From contig NZ_BOOH01000034.1 in assembly GCF_016863135.1 (NCBI RefSeq), positions 1-64,000 of the forward strand: a DNA stretch of 64,000 bases, given 5' to 3'. This DNA is from Planobispora longispora (GTDB taxonomy: Bacteria; Actinomycetota; Actinomycetes; Streptosporangiales; Streptosporangiaceae). The notes under the pieces are model-generated. The model worked only from the letters and a program-made list of their open reading frames with translations, searched no databases and was not told the origin of the DNA. Shown here one piece after another: positions 25,682 to 33,170 of the stretch (within the stretch, counting starts at the first letter, position 1; each line of letters begins with the position of its first letter). The position numbers and the translations under genes were made by a program.

Positions 25682-25717
25682 GGGCGGGTCCACACGTCCT
25701 CATCGATGGACCCGCCC
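25682..25717 (-). terminator. 11-bp perfect stem-loop
   Basis: GGGCGGGTCCA, 14-nt loop, TGGACCCGCCC. Third hairpin; 115 nt beyond the stop of the minus-strand gene at 25832. Confidence 0.55.
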
Positions 25718-25831
25718 ACCGGAACCCGCGCCCGGCGGACGGGTGGGATGCGGGAAGTCCGCCGGCACGTCCCGGCCCGGCGGCGGAGCCTGTCCCGCCC
25801 CACCTCACCGGGCACGCCTGTCATCGACCGG

Positions 25832-26155
25832 TCATCGCGCGCCGCCCATCAGCAGCCGGAGCCACAGCTTCTGCGTCTCCTTCGCCGGGGCCCACGGCGA
25901 TTCGTGCACCGCCGTCTTCCCCATCGCGCGGTGCGTCCGCCGTACGAACATCAGCCCGCCCGCCTGGCAGAGCTCGTAGAACGTCGCCCTGCAGTCGCAC
26001 GTGTGCTCCCTGACCCGCACCCTGTCCGCCCTCGGCCGCTCCACCCGCCAATCGATCCGCTCGTGCTCCGCTTGCAAGACCCCCACATGGTGGCTGTGGT
26101 ACCGGCCCACCGGCGCCACGATCACCCTGCCGGCCTCTACCGCCTCTTCGGCCAC
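25832..26155 (-). CDS. Small CDC-motif protein of unknown function
   Basis: 107 aa, GTG start without a clear ribosome site. Not a family I can name. The core VREHTCDCRATFYELCQAGG holds three cysteines (CDC and C) that could bind metal, followed by LMFVRRTHR. I recall similar proteins beside GntR-type regulators in accessory actinomycete DNA. Divergent from the double-GntR gene with the ATACGTCTAG element between them, so probably co-regulated. Composition here is less GC-biased than the neighbours, suggesting acquired DNA. Confidence 0.65.
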   Translation of the reverse strand: MAEEAVEAGRVIVAPVGRYHSHHVGVLQAEHERIDWRVERPRADRVRVREHTCDCRATFYELCQAGGLMFVRRTHRAMGKTAVHESPWAPAKETQKLWLRLLMGGAR

Positions 26156-26164
26156 AAAGAAACA

Positions 26165-26180
26165 ATACGTCTAGTTGTAT
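26165..26180. promoter_or_regulatory. Candidate GntR operator ATACGTCTAGTTGTAT
   Basis: 16-bp imperfect palindrome (two mismatched pairs) centred on CTAG, in the AT-rich gap between the divergent CDC-motif and double-GntR genes. The 8-mer ACGTCTAG recurs at 26788-26795 beside the decayed GntR copy. CTAG-centred palindromes are typical of GntR/HutC operators. Confidence 0.55.
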
Positions 26181-26263
26181 CTTCTCGTCAAAGGAGAAAC
26201 GGATACCTCCGTTTAGGTGTCTTATTTTGTGCGGTACTGTCCCTATCCGTCTATCTTCGAGTC

Positions 26264-26746
26264 GTGCTCGACTATGACGGAGACACCCACCTCTACCTTC
26301 AGATCGCCGAGATCATCCGCCAGCGCATCGCGGAAGCAGCCCTTCCTCCTGGGCACACCGTCCCCAGCGAGGCGGATATCCGGAACGAGTTCGGTGTGGC
26401 GAGGACGACCGCCAGGCGGGCGGTTCAAATGCTCCGCGATGAGGGACTCGTTTACACGGTCCAGGGAGAAGGCACTTTCGTCGGCCCGCCCGACAAGGGC
26501 CCTCGGCAGGCGAGAAAGATCCCGATGTACCGGCAGATCGCAGAGGATCTCACCGAACGCATCCGCGGCGGCGATCTTCGTCCTCGTCGCCCCATCCCCA
26601 GCGAGACCGCCCTGGTGGATCAGTACGACGTGGCCAGAGAGACCGCCCGCCGAGCCGTGGGACTCCTCCGAGAGCAGGGATGGATCTACACGGTGCCCCA
26701 GCGCGGGAGCTTCGTATCCCCGCAGGAAAAGTGGCCCACGGAGTAG
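26264..26746 (+). CDS. Double winged-helix GntR-type regulator
   Basis: 160 aa from GTG 26264 (VLDYDGDTHLYLQIAEI). Two complete GntR DNA-binding domains in tandem and nothing else. Domain 1, about 10-72: LYLQIAEIIRQRI, PSEADIRNEFGVARTTARRA, GEGTFV. Domain 2, about 88-155: MYRQIAEDLTERI, PSETALVDQYDVARETARRA, QRGSFV. There is no effector or dimerisation domain, so one chain may imitate a DNA-bound dimer. The longer open frame upstream lacks any domain and is rejected. No Shine-Dalgarno; TATCTT six nt before the GTG suggests a leaderless mRNA. Confidence 0.8.
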   Translation: MLDYDGDTHLYLQIAEIIRQRIAEAALPPGHTVPSEADIRNEFGVARTTARRAVQMLRDEGLVYTVQGEGTFVGPPDKGPRQARKIPMYRQIAEDLTERIRGGDLRPRRPIPSETALVDQYDVARETARRAVGLLREQGWIYTVPQRGSFVSPQEKWPTE

Positions 26747-26784
26747 CCGAGCCGTTTTTTCACGTTTTCTCGTCCAGTCGTATT

Positions 26785-26809
26785 AGCACGTCTAGCCTTA
26801 GAACGTGCT
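26785..26809. promoter_or_regulatory. Inverted repeat AGCACGT-N11-ACGTGCT
   Basis: Perfect 7-bp arms between the double-GntR gene and the decayed GntR copy. It contains ACGTCTAG, the 8-mer also found in the operator at 26165. May be a second binding site or the relic promoter of the lost gene copy. Confidence 0.45.
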
Positions 26810-26840
26810 GGATCGAGAGGGTCCCGTACCGGTCTGCCTG

Positions 26841-26944
26841 CAGACAGCGGCCCTCATCGGGGAGTCGCCTTCCTGCGCGATCAGGGCTGGGTCTTCACCG
26901 TCCCCCATCGCGGCACATGCGTGAAACAGCCCGAGGAGTGGCCC
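26841..26944 (+). pseudogene. Decayed tail of a GntR winged helix
   Basis: In one frame the DNA reads FLRDQGWVFTVPHRGTCV then KQPEEWP, aligning with LLREQGWIYTVPQRGSFV then SPQEKWP at the end of the double-GntR gene. Upstream of about 26860 the similarity continues only after a frame change. No start codon or helix-turn-helix remains. A third, degenerate copy of the same domain. Confidence 0.7.
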
Positions 26945-26982
26945 GGGGAGACGGGAGGAGGAGGTCGACAAGCGACCGCGGA

Positions 26983-27456
26983 TCAGGAGGCGCGGGCGCG
27001 GAGGACCTCGAGGGAGCGGTCGGCGTGGATCTCCATGCTGGCCTCGTTGTGGATCACTTCGAGGATGCGGCGGTCGACGTCGACGACGAAGGTCACCCGG
27101 CGGGTGAGGAAGGGGCCCACGGCGTAGCTGCGGCGGGCGCCGAGGGAGCGGGCGACGACGCCGTCGGGGTCGGACAGCAGTGGGTAGCCCAGGCTGTGGG
27201 TGTCGGCGAAGCGCTTCTGCCGGGGCACGGTGTCGCGGCTGATGCCGACCGGGGTGGCCTTCACCCTGGCGAACTCCGCGGACAGGTCCCGGAAACGGCA
27301 GCTCTCCAGCGTGCAGCCCGACGTCATGGCGGCGGGGTAGAAGAACAGCACCACCGGCCCGTTCTCCAGGAGCTCGTTGAGCTTGCGTGGCGTCCCGGTC
27401 TCGTCGAGGAGCTCGAAGTCCTCCACCACATCCCCGACCGCGGCGGTTACAGCCAT
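26983..27456 (-). CDS. Peroxiredoxin, BCP/PrxQ type
   Basis: 157 aa thioredoxin-fold peroxidase reducing hydrogen and organic peroxides. Peroxidatic C48 sits in FFYPAAMTSGCTLESC, with C53 five residues on, the atypical 2-Cys PrxQ arrangement. VGISRDTVPRQKRFADTHSL follows as usual. Cytoplasmic. Starts at ATG 27456; no partner reductase nearby. Confidence 0.93.
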   Translation of the reverse strand: MAVTAAVGDVVEDFELLDETGTPRKLNELLENGPVVLFFYPAAMTSGCTLESCRFRDLSAEFARVKATPVGISRDTVPRQKRFADTHSLGYPLLSDPDGVVARSLGARRSYAVGPFLTRRVTFVVDVDRRILEVIHNEASMEIHADRSLEVLRARAS

Positions 27457-27615
27457 GACAGACCCTCCCGGTAGCCACGCAGAGGCCCCCGGCGGCCGCG
27501 ATCTGGCGGACGCAGCCGGAGGTCGATGTCATTGGGACCCGTTCACGACACGCCGCCTCGCCGTACGGTGGTGCGGGAAAACGTGCGGAACAGGCTCAAG
27601 GATGACGTGTCAGGA

Positions 27616-28077
27616 TCAGTCGAGCAAGAGCTCCCCGACGATCTCCCCGTCGAAGACCTGCCCGGTACGGCGGAAACCGAGCTTGAGGTAGAACTCCTCG
27701 GCGCCGTGCTCGTGGTCCGGCACCCAGAGCACGGTGACGCGCTTGGCGCCCCTGCGCCGCGCCTCCTCGCAGAGGGCCTCCACGGCGAAGCGCCCGTATC
27801 CCTTCCCCTGGTGCTCGGCGGCGATGTTCAGCCGCCAGATGCCGTAGCGGAAGATGTCGATCGACGCGCCGGGGTCGAAGTTGCCCATGATGAACCCGAC
27901 CAGCCGGTCACCGTCGTAGACCAGGCGGGGCCAGGCCGTCTCCCGGGAGGCGTAGGCCTCGGCGAGGGAGCGCTCGACCGGGGCGACGGTCCCCTCCTGC
28001 TCCGGCCGTATCTCGATCTTGAACGCGTCGCCGATGTTCTCCGGGGTCACCTGCTCCAGGCGTAATGACGAGGTCAT
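27616..28077 (-). CDS. GNAT family N-acetyltransferase
   Basis: 153 aa. Acetyl-CoA binding motif A is visible in WRLNIAAEHQGKGYGRFAVEAL (quoted as WRLNIAAEHQGKGYGR, FAVEAL) and the C-terminal FYLKLGFRRTGQ is typical. The N-terminus (LRLEQVTPENIGDAFKI) resembles diamine acetyltransferases. Substrate unknown. No operon partner. Confidence 0.88.
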   Translation of the reverse strand: MTSSLRLEQVTPENIGDAFKIEIRPEQEGTVAPVERSLAEAYASRETAWPRLVYDGDRLVGFIMGNFDPGASIDIFRYGIWRLNIAAEHQGKGYGRFAVEALCEEARRRGAKRVTVLWVPDHEHGAEEFYLKLGFRRTGQVFDGEIVGELLLD

Positions 28078-28231
28078 GCGCGGCAGTAGACCACATAACC
28101 GACATTCTCCGCCTCCGAAAAAACAGCCGCCGAAGAACAGCCCCCGGGAAACACCGGAGCCCGACCGGCATCGTGTTCTACCGGTTCCAGCACGATCCGG
28201 GGCGGCGTTCCGAGAGGGATCGCGGGCGCCG

Positions 28232-28594
28232 TCAGGTCATCAGCGCCGCCATCGACCGCCACGGCGCCGCATCGAAGATGAGGCCGATCGAGGTGATCCT
28301 GCCGTCCCGGTCGAGGCGGAAGTGCTCGGCGGTGTGCTGGGTGCCCGCCGGGGTGGCGGTGTGCACGTCGTAGACGAGCGTGGCCTCGGCTTCGCCGTAC
28401 AGCTCGCTGATCATGTCGACACCGGTGACCACCTGGACGAATCCCGGCAGTCCGGCCAGGTGGCCGGCCGGGTCGGTGGAGGCGATGAACGGACTGCGGA
28501 AGGTGAACGGCTCGGCGAGATACGCGGCCGCGGCGGTCACATCACCCCGGAACCTGGCCTCGTGGTAACCGCGGACGGCCTGTTCGGTGGTCAT
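28232..28594 (-). CDS. SnoaL-like (NTF2 fold) protein
   Basis: 120 aa from ATG 28594, which overlaps the MarR stop (ATGA); the longer frame is a shadow of the MarR gene. Starts EQAVRGYHEARFRGDVTAAA, YLAEPFTFRSPF, the usual SnoaL_2 opening, and ends with RLDRDGRITSIGLIFDAAPW. Small-molecule-binding fold, catalytic role unknown. Probably under control of the coupled MarR regulator. Confidence 0.82.
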   Translation of the reverse strand: MTTEQAVRGYHEARFRGDVTAAAAYLAEPFTFRSPFIASTDPAGHLAGLPGFVQVVTGVDMISELYGEAEATLVYDVHTATPAGTQHTAEHFRLDRDGRITSIGLIFDAAPWRSMAALMT

Positions 28595-29139
28595 GGGGCT
28601 CCGTTCAGATGCTGGGCGAGCTTGTTCTGGTTGTCGGCCACGCGCAGGCAGAGGTGGCGCAGCTGGTGCAGTTCGGCTGGGGTGAACCCCCGGAAGAGCG
28701 CGGCCATGGCGGCCTGCGTCGGCCGCCTGAAGTTCTCGATCCACTCCTGCCCGGCGGGAGTGATCGCGGCCAGGACGGAACGCCGGTCATGGAGGGCGGG
28801 CGTCCGCCGCACCAGACCCTCGCGTTCGAGGGTGTCGACCAGCCCGGTGACGTTGCGGGAGCTGACTCCGGCCGACTGGGCCAGGTCGCCGATGCTGATC
28901 TCGCTGCCGGAAGCGCTGAGCCGCAGCAAGATGTCCAGCGCTCCCGAGCTCAGCCCCCGCCCCCGGGCGCCGTGGGCACGGATGCGTTCGATCGCGTGGA
29001 AGGCGATGCGGACGGCGGCCGCGGCCTCCAGGTCCAGGGTCTCCTCGCCGCCGACGAACCGGGCCATCGCGGTCCTGGTCTCGGGGTCGAAGAGCAGGCC
29101 GTCCGGGCCGGTCGACGGATTGAATACTTCCTTCTCCAT
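28591..29139 (-). CDS. MarR family transcriptional regulator
   Basis: 182 aa. The winged helix lies at about 65-135: ISIGDLAQSAGVSSRNVTGL, VDTLEREGLVRR, HDRRSVLAAITPAG. Longer than usual at the N-terminus. ATG 29139 has no Shine-Dalgarno; TAATAA 11 nt upstream suggests a nearly leaderless mRNA, and the AT-rich promoter may hold its operator. Coupled to the SnoaL-like gene. Confidence 0.9.
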   Translation of the reverse strand: MEKEVFNPSTGPDGLLFDPETRTAMARFVGGEETLDLEAAAAVRIAFHAIERIRAHGARGRGLSSGALDILLRLSASGSEISIGDLAQSAGVSSRNVTGLVDTLEREGLVRRTPALHDRRSVLAAITPAGQEWIENFRRPTQAAMAALFRGFTPAELHQLRHLCLRVADNQNKLAQHLNGAP

Positions 29140-29315
29140 GAAGGACTACTTTATTACGTACTTCCATAAATGGGAACAGGCCGGTCGCGGGGGACGGCCC
29201 GGATCGCCCCGCGCGCATCGTGCAAGGCCGAGTCACGGTCACCGCCCCCGTGTTCTCGGCGCGCCGGCGCGGGTGTCGCCGACGAGTTCCATCGCCGACA
29301 GCGCAGCCAGTCGGC

Positions 29316-29321
29316 TATAAC
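29316..29321 (+). promoter_or_regulatory. -10 box of a leaderless promoter
   Basis: TATAAC five nt before ATG 29327, too close for a leader. No clear -35. Confidence 0.4.
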
Positions 29322-29326
29322 GAGAT

Positions 29327-29623
29327 ATGGACGTCCCTCCTGCCCTCGATGACCTAGAGGCGCGTGTCCGCCGTCTGCTGGCGCAGACCGGCTTCGGCGA
29401 CGACCTCGCCGAGACCGACGACGACCACGGGATGCGGGTGTACCCCGACCCCGCGGGAGGGCTCCGCGTGGTCTGGCGGCGGCCGGCTTCCGGCCTCACC
29501 ACGGACGGAACCCGCTCCTACCCCGGCATCCACGCCGTGGTGCGGGAAGCCGTGATCAGTGTGCTGACCGGCGCCGGACACCGGGTCGTGCACACCGACG
29601 GCGTCATCCGCGTCTTCGCCTGA
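29327..29623 (+). CDS. Hypothetical protein, 98 aa
   Basis: Unrecognised small soluble acidic protein. A helical N-terminus (LDDLEARVRRLLAQTGF), two strands around GMRVYPDPAGGLRVVWR, then helix and strand (AVVREAVISVLTGAGHRVVHTD). Third-position GC bias fits a real gene. Divergent from MarR, convergent with the phosphotransferase gene. Confidence 0.6.
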   Translation: MDVPPALDDLEARVRRLLAQTGFGDDLAETDDDHGMRVYPDPAGGLRVVWRRPASGLTTDGTRSYPGIHAVVREAVISVLTGAGHRVVHTDGVIRVFA

Positions 29624-29653
29624 GCCGCTCCCCGGAATCGAGAGCCCGCCCCG

Positions 29654-30607
29654 TCAGGGACGGCTCACGCGCGTGCGGAGCCACTCCAGCGCGGCCCGGC
29701 CCTGGGCGGCCTGGAAGGCGCGGAGAGTGGGCAGGCCGGGCGGGGACGGCTGCCGGGACTGCCGGACGAAGTAACCGGTGAGCGCGGCCACCGTCGTGGT
29801 CACCGCCGGATCGGCCGCCCGCCCGAGCGGGTGGGCGGTGAAGACCTCCTCGGACGGCGGGCCGCCCTGCATCCGCACGCTGGGCAGCATCTGCAGCAGG
29901 TCGAACCAGGCCGGGCCGGTGAACGCCCACGGCCAGTCGACGACCATCACCCCGTCGGCGGTGAGCAGCAGGTTGTCGGCCCGGATGTCGCCGTGGACCA
30001 GGCTGTCGCCCTCGGCCGCCTCCGGCCAGCCCGCTTCCAGCTCCGCCAGCGCGTCCAGGTGGCGCGCGGCCCACGGGTCGAGTCCCGACAGGTCGTCCAG
30101 GCCCGCGTCACGGGCCTGAACCAGCCGACGCCAGCCCTGGAACTGCTCGCCGAGATGCTCCTTCGCCTCCGGAGCGGGCACCGGGGACGGGGTCAGCGCG
30201 GCGGCCAGCCCGTCCAGGGCCTCCAGCACGCGATCGAGTTCGCCGGCCCGCCACGGGTCGGCGGGCGCCCGGCCGTCCACGTCCTCGAACAGCAGCGCCA
30301 CCCAGCCCTCGGACTCGAAGGAGGCCAGCAGCCTCGGCGCGGGCACCCCGGCGGGGAGCGCCGCGGCGATCCGGGCCTCGTTCCGGTAGATCCCGGGGCT
30401 GAGCGCGTTGGGCTCGGGCCCGACCGCCTTGGCGAACGCCCGCCGCCCGTCGGCCAGCGTCAGCCGTACGGCGGCGCCCGGCGAGAACCCGCCGTGCTGG
30501 GTCACGGCCCCGGCCACCGGCGCGCCCAGGTGCGTCTCGACGGATCGGCGGATCTGCTCGGGCACGGCGTTCCAGGGAAGGCGCACACCGGTCGCGGGCA
30601 CGTTCAT
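29654..30607 (-). CDS. Phosphotransferase family protein (APH fold)
   Basis: 317 aa from ATG 30607 (MNVPATGVRLPW). Kinase-like fold: nucleotide lysine region GRRAFAKAVG, catalytic loop VHGDIRADNLLL, metal Asp in VMVVDWPWA. Group annotated as aminoglycoside phosphotransferases, mostly small-molecule kinases; resistance should not be assumed. The ATG overlaps the stop of the decayed MFS frame (TGATG). Upstream open frame is a shadow. Confidence 0.88.
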   Translation of the reverse strand: MNVPATGVRLPWNAVPEQIRRSVETHLGAPVAGAVTQHGGFSPGAAVRLTLADGRRAFAKAVGPEPNALSPGIYRNEARIAAALPAGVPAPRLLASFESEGWVALLFEDVDGRAPADPWRAGELDRVLEALDGLAAALTPSPVPAPEAKEHLGEQFQGWRRLVQARDAGLDDLSGLDPWAARHLDALAELEAGWPEAAEGDSLVHGDIRADNLLLTADGVMVVDWPWAFTGPAWFDLLQMLPSVRMQGGPPSEEVFTAHPLGRAADPAVTTTVAALTGYFVRQSRQPSPPGLPTLRAFQAAQGRAALEWLRTRVSRP

Positions 30608-31056
30608 CACCCCATCGTGCCGAAGGCGGCGGACGGGAGGCGAGTGAATAACGGCGCCTCCGCCCGGCGCTCCGCACGGGGCGCGGCCCCCAGCGCCCCG
30701 GCGAGCTGGGGCGTGGCCGAGGAGATCGCCGGGAGGGCCGGGCCGCCGCCCGCGGGGACCTGGGTGAGGATCCCGTGGCCGATCGCGGAGGCCGAAGGAG
30801 CCGTCCGCAGTCCGGCTTCCAGCGGGGACAGACCGTGCACGAGCTGGAAGTACTGGGCGATGGCGTAGTTGGAGCCCCACAGGACGAAGATGCCGAGGCC
30901 CAGCGCGGCCACCGCCGCGGCGAAGGCCCGGTCCGCGAACAGCCGCGGGTCGATCAGCGGGTCGGCGAGGGCGCGCTGCCGTGCCGCGAAGACCGCTCCC
31001 AGTGCGAGGCCGGCGGGGCGCCGGGCCGACGCGCCCGCCGGGGAGATCGGCCGTGA
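30607..31056 (-). pseudogene. Decayed MFS (DHA2-type) transporter fragment
   Basis: The frame directly after the diiron gene stop reads GLALGAVFAARQRALADPLI, DPRLFADRAFAAAVAALG, then GSNYAIAQYFQLVHGLSPLE. This is the middle of an EmrB/QacA-type exporter. About 150 codons remain of roughly 480; the N-terminal helices and most of the C-terminal half are gone, and the tail is unrelated sequence. No plausible start codon. Confidence 0.7.
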
Positions 31057-32079
31057 TCAGAACACCGGGATGACGTCCTCCGGGTCGAGGAAGTCGACCT
31101 CGACGCCCTCGATGTCCAGCTCCGGGATCGCCGGGAACTCGATGCCCCAGCGCTCCACGATCGCGCGGACCCGGGCCATCGCCACCCGCCAGTTCTCGGC
31201 CTGCTCCTCGTACGACAGCACGCCCAGGCCGCCGTCGCGGGCGTGGTCCATCAGGACGCGGTGGTTGTTCAGGAAGTACGGCGGCAGCTCCCAGAAGCCC
31301 CCCGGGGGCTCCCACAGGATCATGGACAGGAAGACGAACCCGGCGCGGAGCTGGCGGGTGATGAGGGAGCGGGTGTCATCGGTGAGGCCGGGCCACTCGT
31401 TCTCCAGGATGGTCATGCAGATCTGCAGGTGGCGGGACTCGTCCCGGCCGATGCGGTGGAACATCTCACTGAAGACCGGGTGCTGCGTGCCGCCGGCCAT
31501 GCCGCGGAAGAGGGTGGAGGCGGCCATCTCGCCCATCATGAAGCTGGTGAACAGCACCGGCAGTGTGTACTTGCCGACGGCGGTGGTGTAGCCGTTCCAG
31601 TAGCGGCCGCCGTTGTGGTAGAGCCAGCCGATGTTGTTGTGCGCCGCCTGCTCCAGATCGGTCTCCGGGGTCCAGTTCAGCGGGCCGCCCGGCCAGAGCC
31701 TGGCGATGGTCCGCTGGCAGCACTCCTCGTGGTTCATCTCGTCGCGGGTGATCGAGAAGAAGCACTTCCTGACCGGATCCTCCTCGTGCTTCTCGAAGGC
31801 CTGGATGGTGGCCCGGGCGAAGACGGCCGGGCCGGAGGCGTCGAAGTTGGCCAGCACCGAGAACCAGTACATGATCCCCAGGCGCTGCTCGACGGTGAAG
31901 TCGGCCGGATCGAGACCGTCCCAGGGCAGGTCGGCCGGGTTCCAGAGCATGCGCTTGGACTTCTCGTAGATGGCCGCGAGCTTCTCGGTCTCCACCCGCC
32001 ACTCCATCGGGTAGATGTTGGGCTGCGGGATCTCCGGCGCGGGCCAGAAGCCGCCGTCGGGAATGGCCAGATCCGCCAT
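31057..32079 (-). CDS. R2-like diiron (ferritin-like) protein
   Basis: 340 aa. Carboxylate set D80, E114-x2-H117 (RDEMNHEECC), E184 (MMGEMAAS), E214-x2-H217 (GRDESRHLQI), with spacing close to ribonucleotide reductase R2 and related diiron oxygenases. No R1 subunit gene is in the window and the sequence is not a normal NrdB/NrdF, so an oxygenase or oxidase role is more likely. Cysteines C119-C121 next to the site are unusual. Single gene; substrate unknown. Confidence 0.8.
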   Translation of the reverse strand: MADLAIPDGGFWPAPEIPQPNIYPMEWRVETEKLAAIYEKSKRMLWNPADLPWDGLDPADFTVEQRLGIMYWFSVLANFDASGPAVFARATIQAFEKHEEDPVRKCFFSITRDEMNHEECCQRTIARLWPGGPLNWTPETDLEQAAHNNIGWLYHNGGRYWNGYTTAVGKYTLPVLFTSFMMGEMAASTLFRGMAGGTQHPVFSEMFHRIGRDESRHLQICMTILENEWPGLTDDTRSLITRQLRAGFVFLSMILWEPPGGFWELPPYFLNNHRVLMDHARDGGLGVLSYEEQAENWRVAMARVRAIVERWGIEFPAIPELDIEGVEVDFLDPEDVIPVF

Positions 32080-32135
32080 GTCTCCCCCTCGTGTGACACC
32101 GATAGCTCACACACTGCTCCTCGATGTCACATCTT

Positions 32136-33170
32136 TCAAGAGCGGGCGCGCTGCGTCATCGCGACACACGCCAGTACGGCGAGCGCGCCCACGACCGTGA
32201 CCGCCCCGAAGCGCTCGCCGAGCAGGAGCCAGGCCCACGTCAGCGTCAGCAGCGGCTGGGCGAGCTGGGTCTGCCCCGCGCGGGCGATCCCGCCCACGGC
32301 CAGCCCGGCGTACCAGGGGATGAACCCGAGGAACATGGAGATCAGACCGGCGTAGGCGAATCCCGCCAGGGAGGCCGCGCCGGGCCGCACCTCGGTGGTC
32401 AGCGCCAGTACGGCGGTCGCCGGCACGGTGAGCGGCATGGCCACGACCAGGGCGTGGGAGATCACCCGCCAGCCGGGGGTCTCGCGGGCCAGGCGGCCTC
32501 CCTCGGTGTACCCGGCGGCGGCCGAGAGCAGGGCCGCCACCAGGAGCAGGTCGGCCCCGGTGACGTGGCCGCCGCCCCGGCTGAGCGTGAAGGCCGTGAC
32601 GCAGACGGCTCCCAGGCCGCAGGAGGCCCAGAACAGCGCCCGGGGCCGCTCCCCCGCCCGCAGGACGGCGCAGGCCGCGGTGGCGGCGGGCAGCAGCCCG
32701 ACGACCACGGCGGCGTGGGAGGCGCTCGCCCCGGAGTCGAGGGCGAGCCCGCTGAAGACGGGGAAGCCGAACACCACTCCGGCGACGATGACGAGATACG
32801 ACCCCAGCCGGCCCCGGGGCGGCAGCAGCGGCGCCCCGGCGACCGCCAGGAAGACCAGGGCGGCGGCACCGGCCAGCACGGCCCGCCCGATCGCCACCAG
32901 GTAGGGGTCGAAGCCCTCCATCGCGAACACCGTCGCCGGGAACGACCCCGAGAACGCCAGCACCCCGAGGCTCGCGAGCGCCGTCCCCCGCCATGCAGTC
33001 CCCCGACGCGTCTTCCTCTCCGGCGCCGGAGCACCTCCACCTGGACGCGGAGCAGAATCCGAGACTGGGGCCGAGGGCGCCGGAGCGGGACGGCGGGAGA
33101 GGCCGGACGCGGCGGCGGGCCGGGGGTCCGCTACTCGATTTGGGGCAGTAGCGCTACTCTTGTCTCTCAT
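32136..33170 (-). CDS. EamA/DMT family transporter
   Basis: 344 aa from ATG 33170. A disordered Pro/Ala/Arg-rich N-terminus (about 1-55), then ten predicted helices in two EamA repeats (ASLGVLAFSGSFPATVFAM, FAYAGLISMFLGFIPWYAG). Probable exporter of amino acids or other metabolites. Its ATG shares CATG with the ATG of the divergent MocR gene, so the two coding regions overlap by 2 nt. GTG 33206 is an alternative start. Likely target of that regulator. Confidence 0.85.
   Translation of the reverse strand: MRDKSSATAPNRVADPRPAAASGLSRRPAPAPSAPVSDSAPRPGGGAPAPERKTRRGTAWRGTALASLGVLAFSGSFPATVFAMEGFDPYLVAIGRAVLAGAAALVFLAVAGAPLLPPRGRLGSYLVIVAGVVFGFPVFSGLALDSGASASHAAVVVGLLPAATAACAVLRAGERPRALFWASCGLGAVCVTAFTLSRGGGHVTGADLLLVAALLSAAAGYTEGGRLARETPGWRVISHALVVAMPLTVPATAVLALTTEVRPGAASLAGFAYAGLISMFLGFIPWYAGLAVGGIARAGQTQLAQPLLTLTWAWLLLGERFGAVTVVGALAVLACVAMTQRARS
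33147..33158. promoter_or_regulatory. 12-bp perfect palindrome AGTAGCGCTACT
   Basis: Ends 10 nt before the MocR start and lies within the first codons of EamA. A second palindrome, CGATA-gcag-TATCG (33177-33190), follows inside the MocR gene. Candidate operators for control of both divergent genes. Confidence 0.55.

Noticed and set aside
29654-30607. Aminoglycoside resistance gene
   Set aside because: Only the general APH kinase fold is visible; no specific aminoglycoside kinase signature.
31057-32079. Class I ribonucleotide reductase small subunit
   Set aside because: The ligand pattern fits, but no large subunit is present and the sequence between motifs is unlike NrdB or NrdF.
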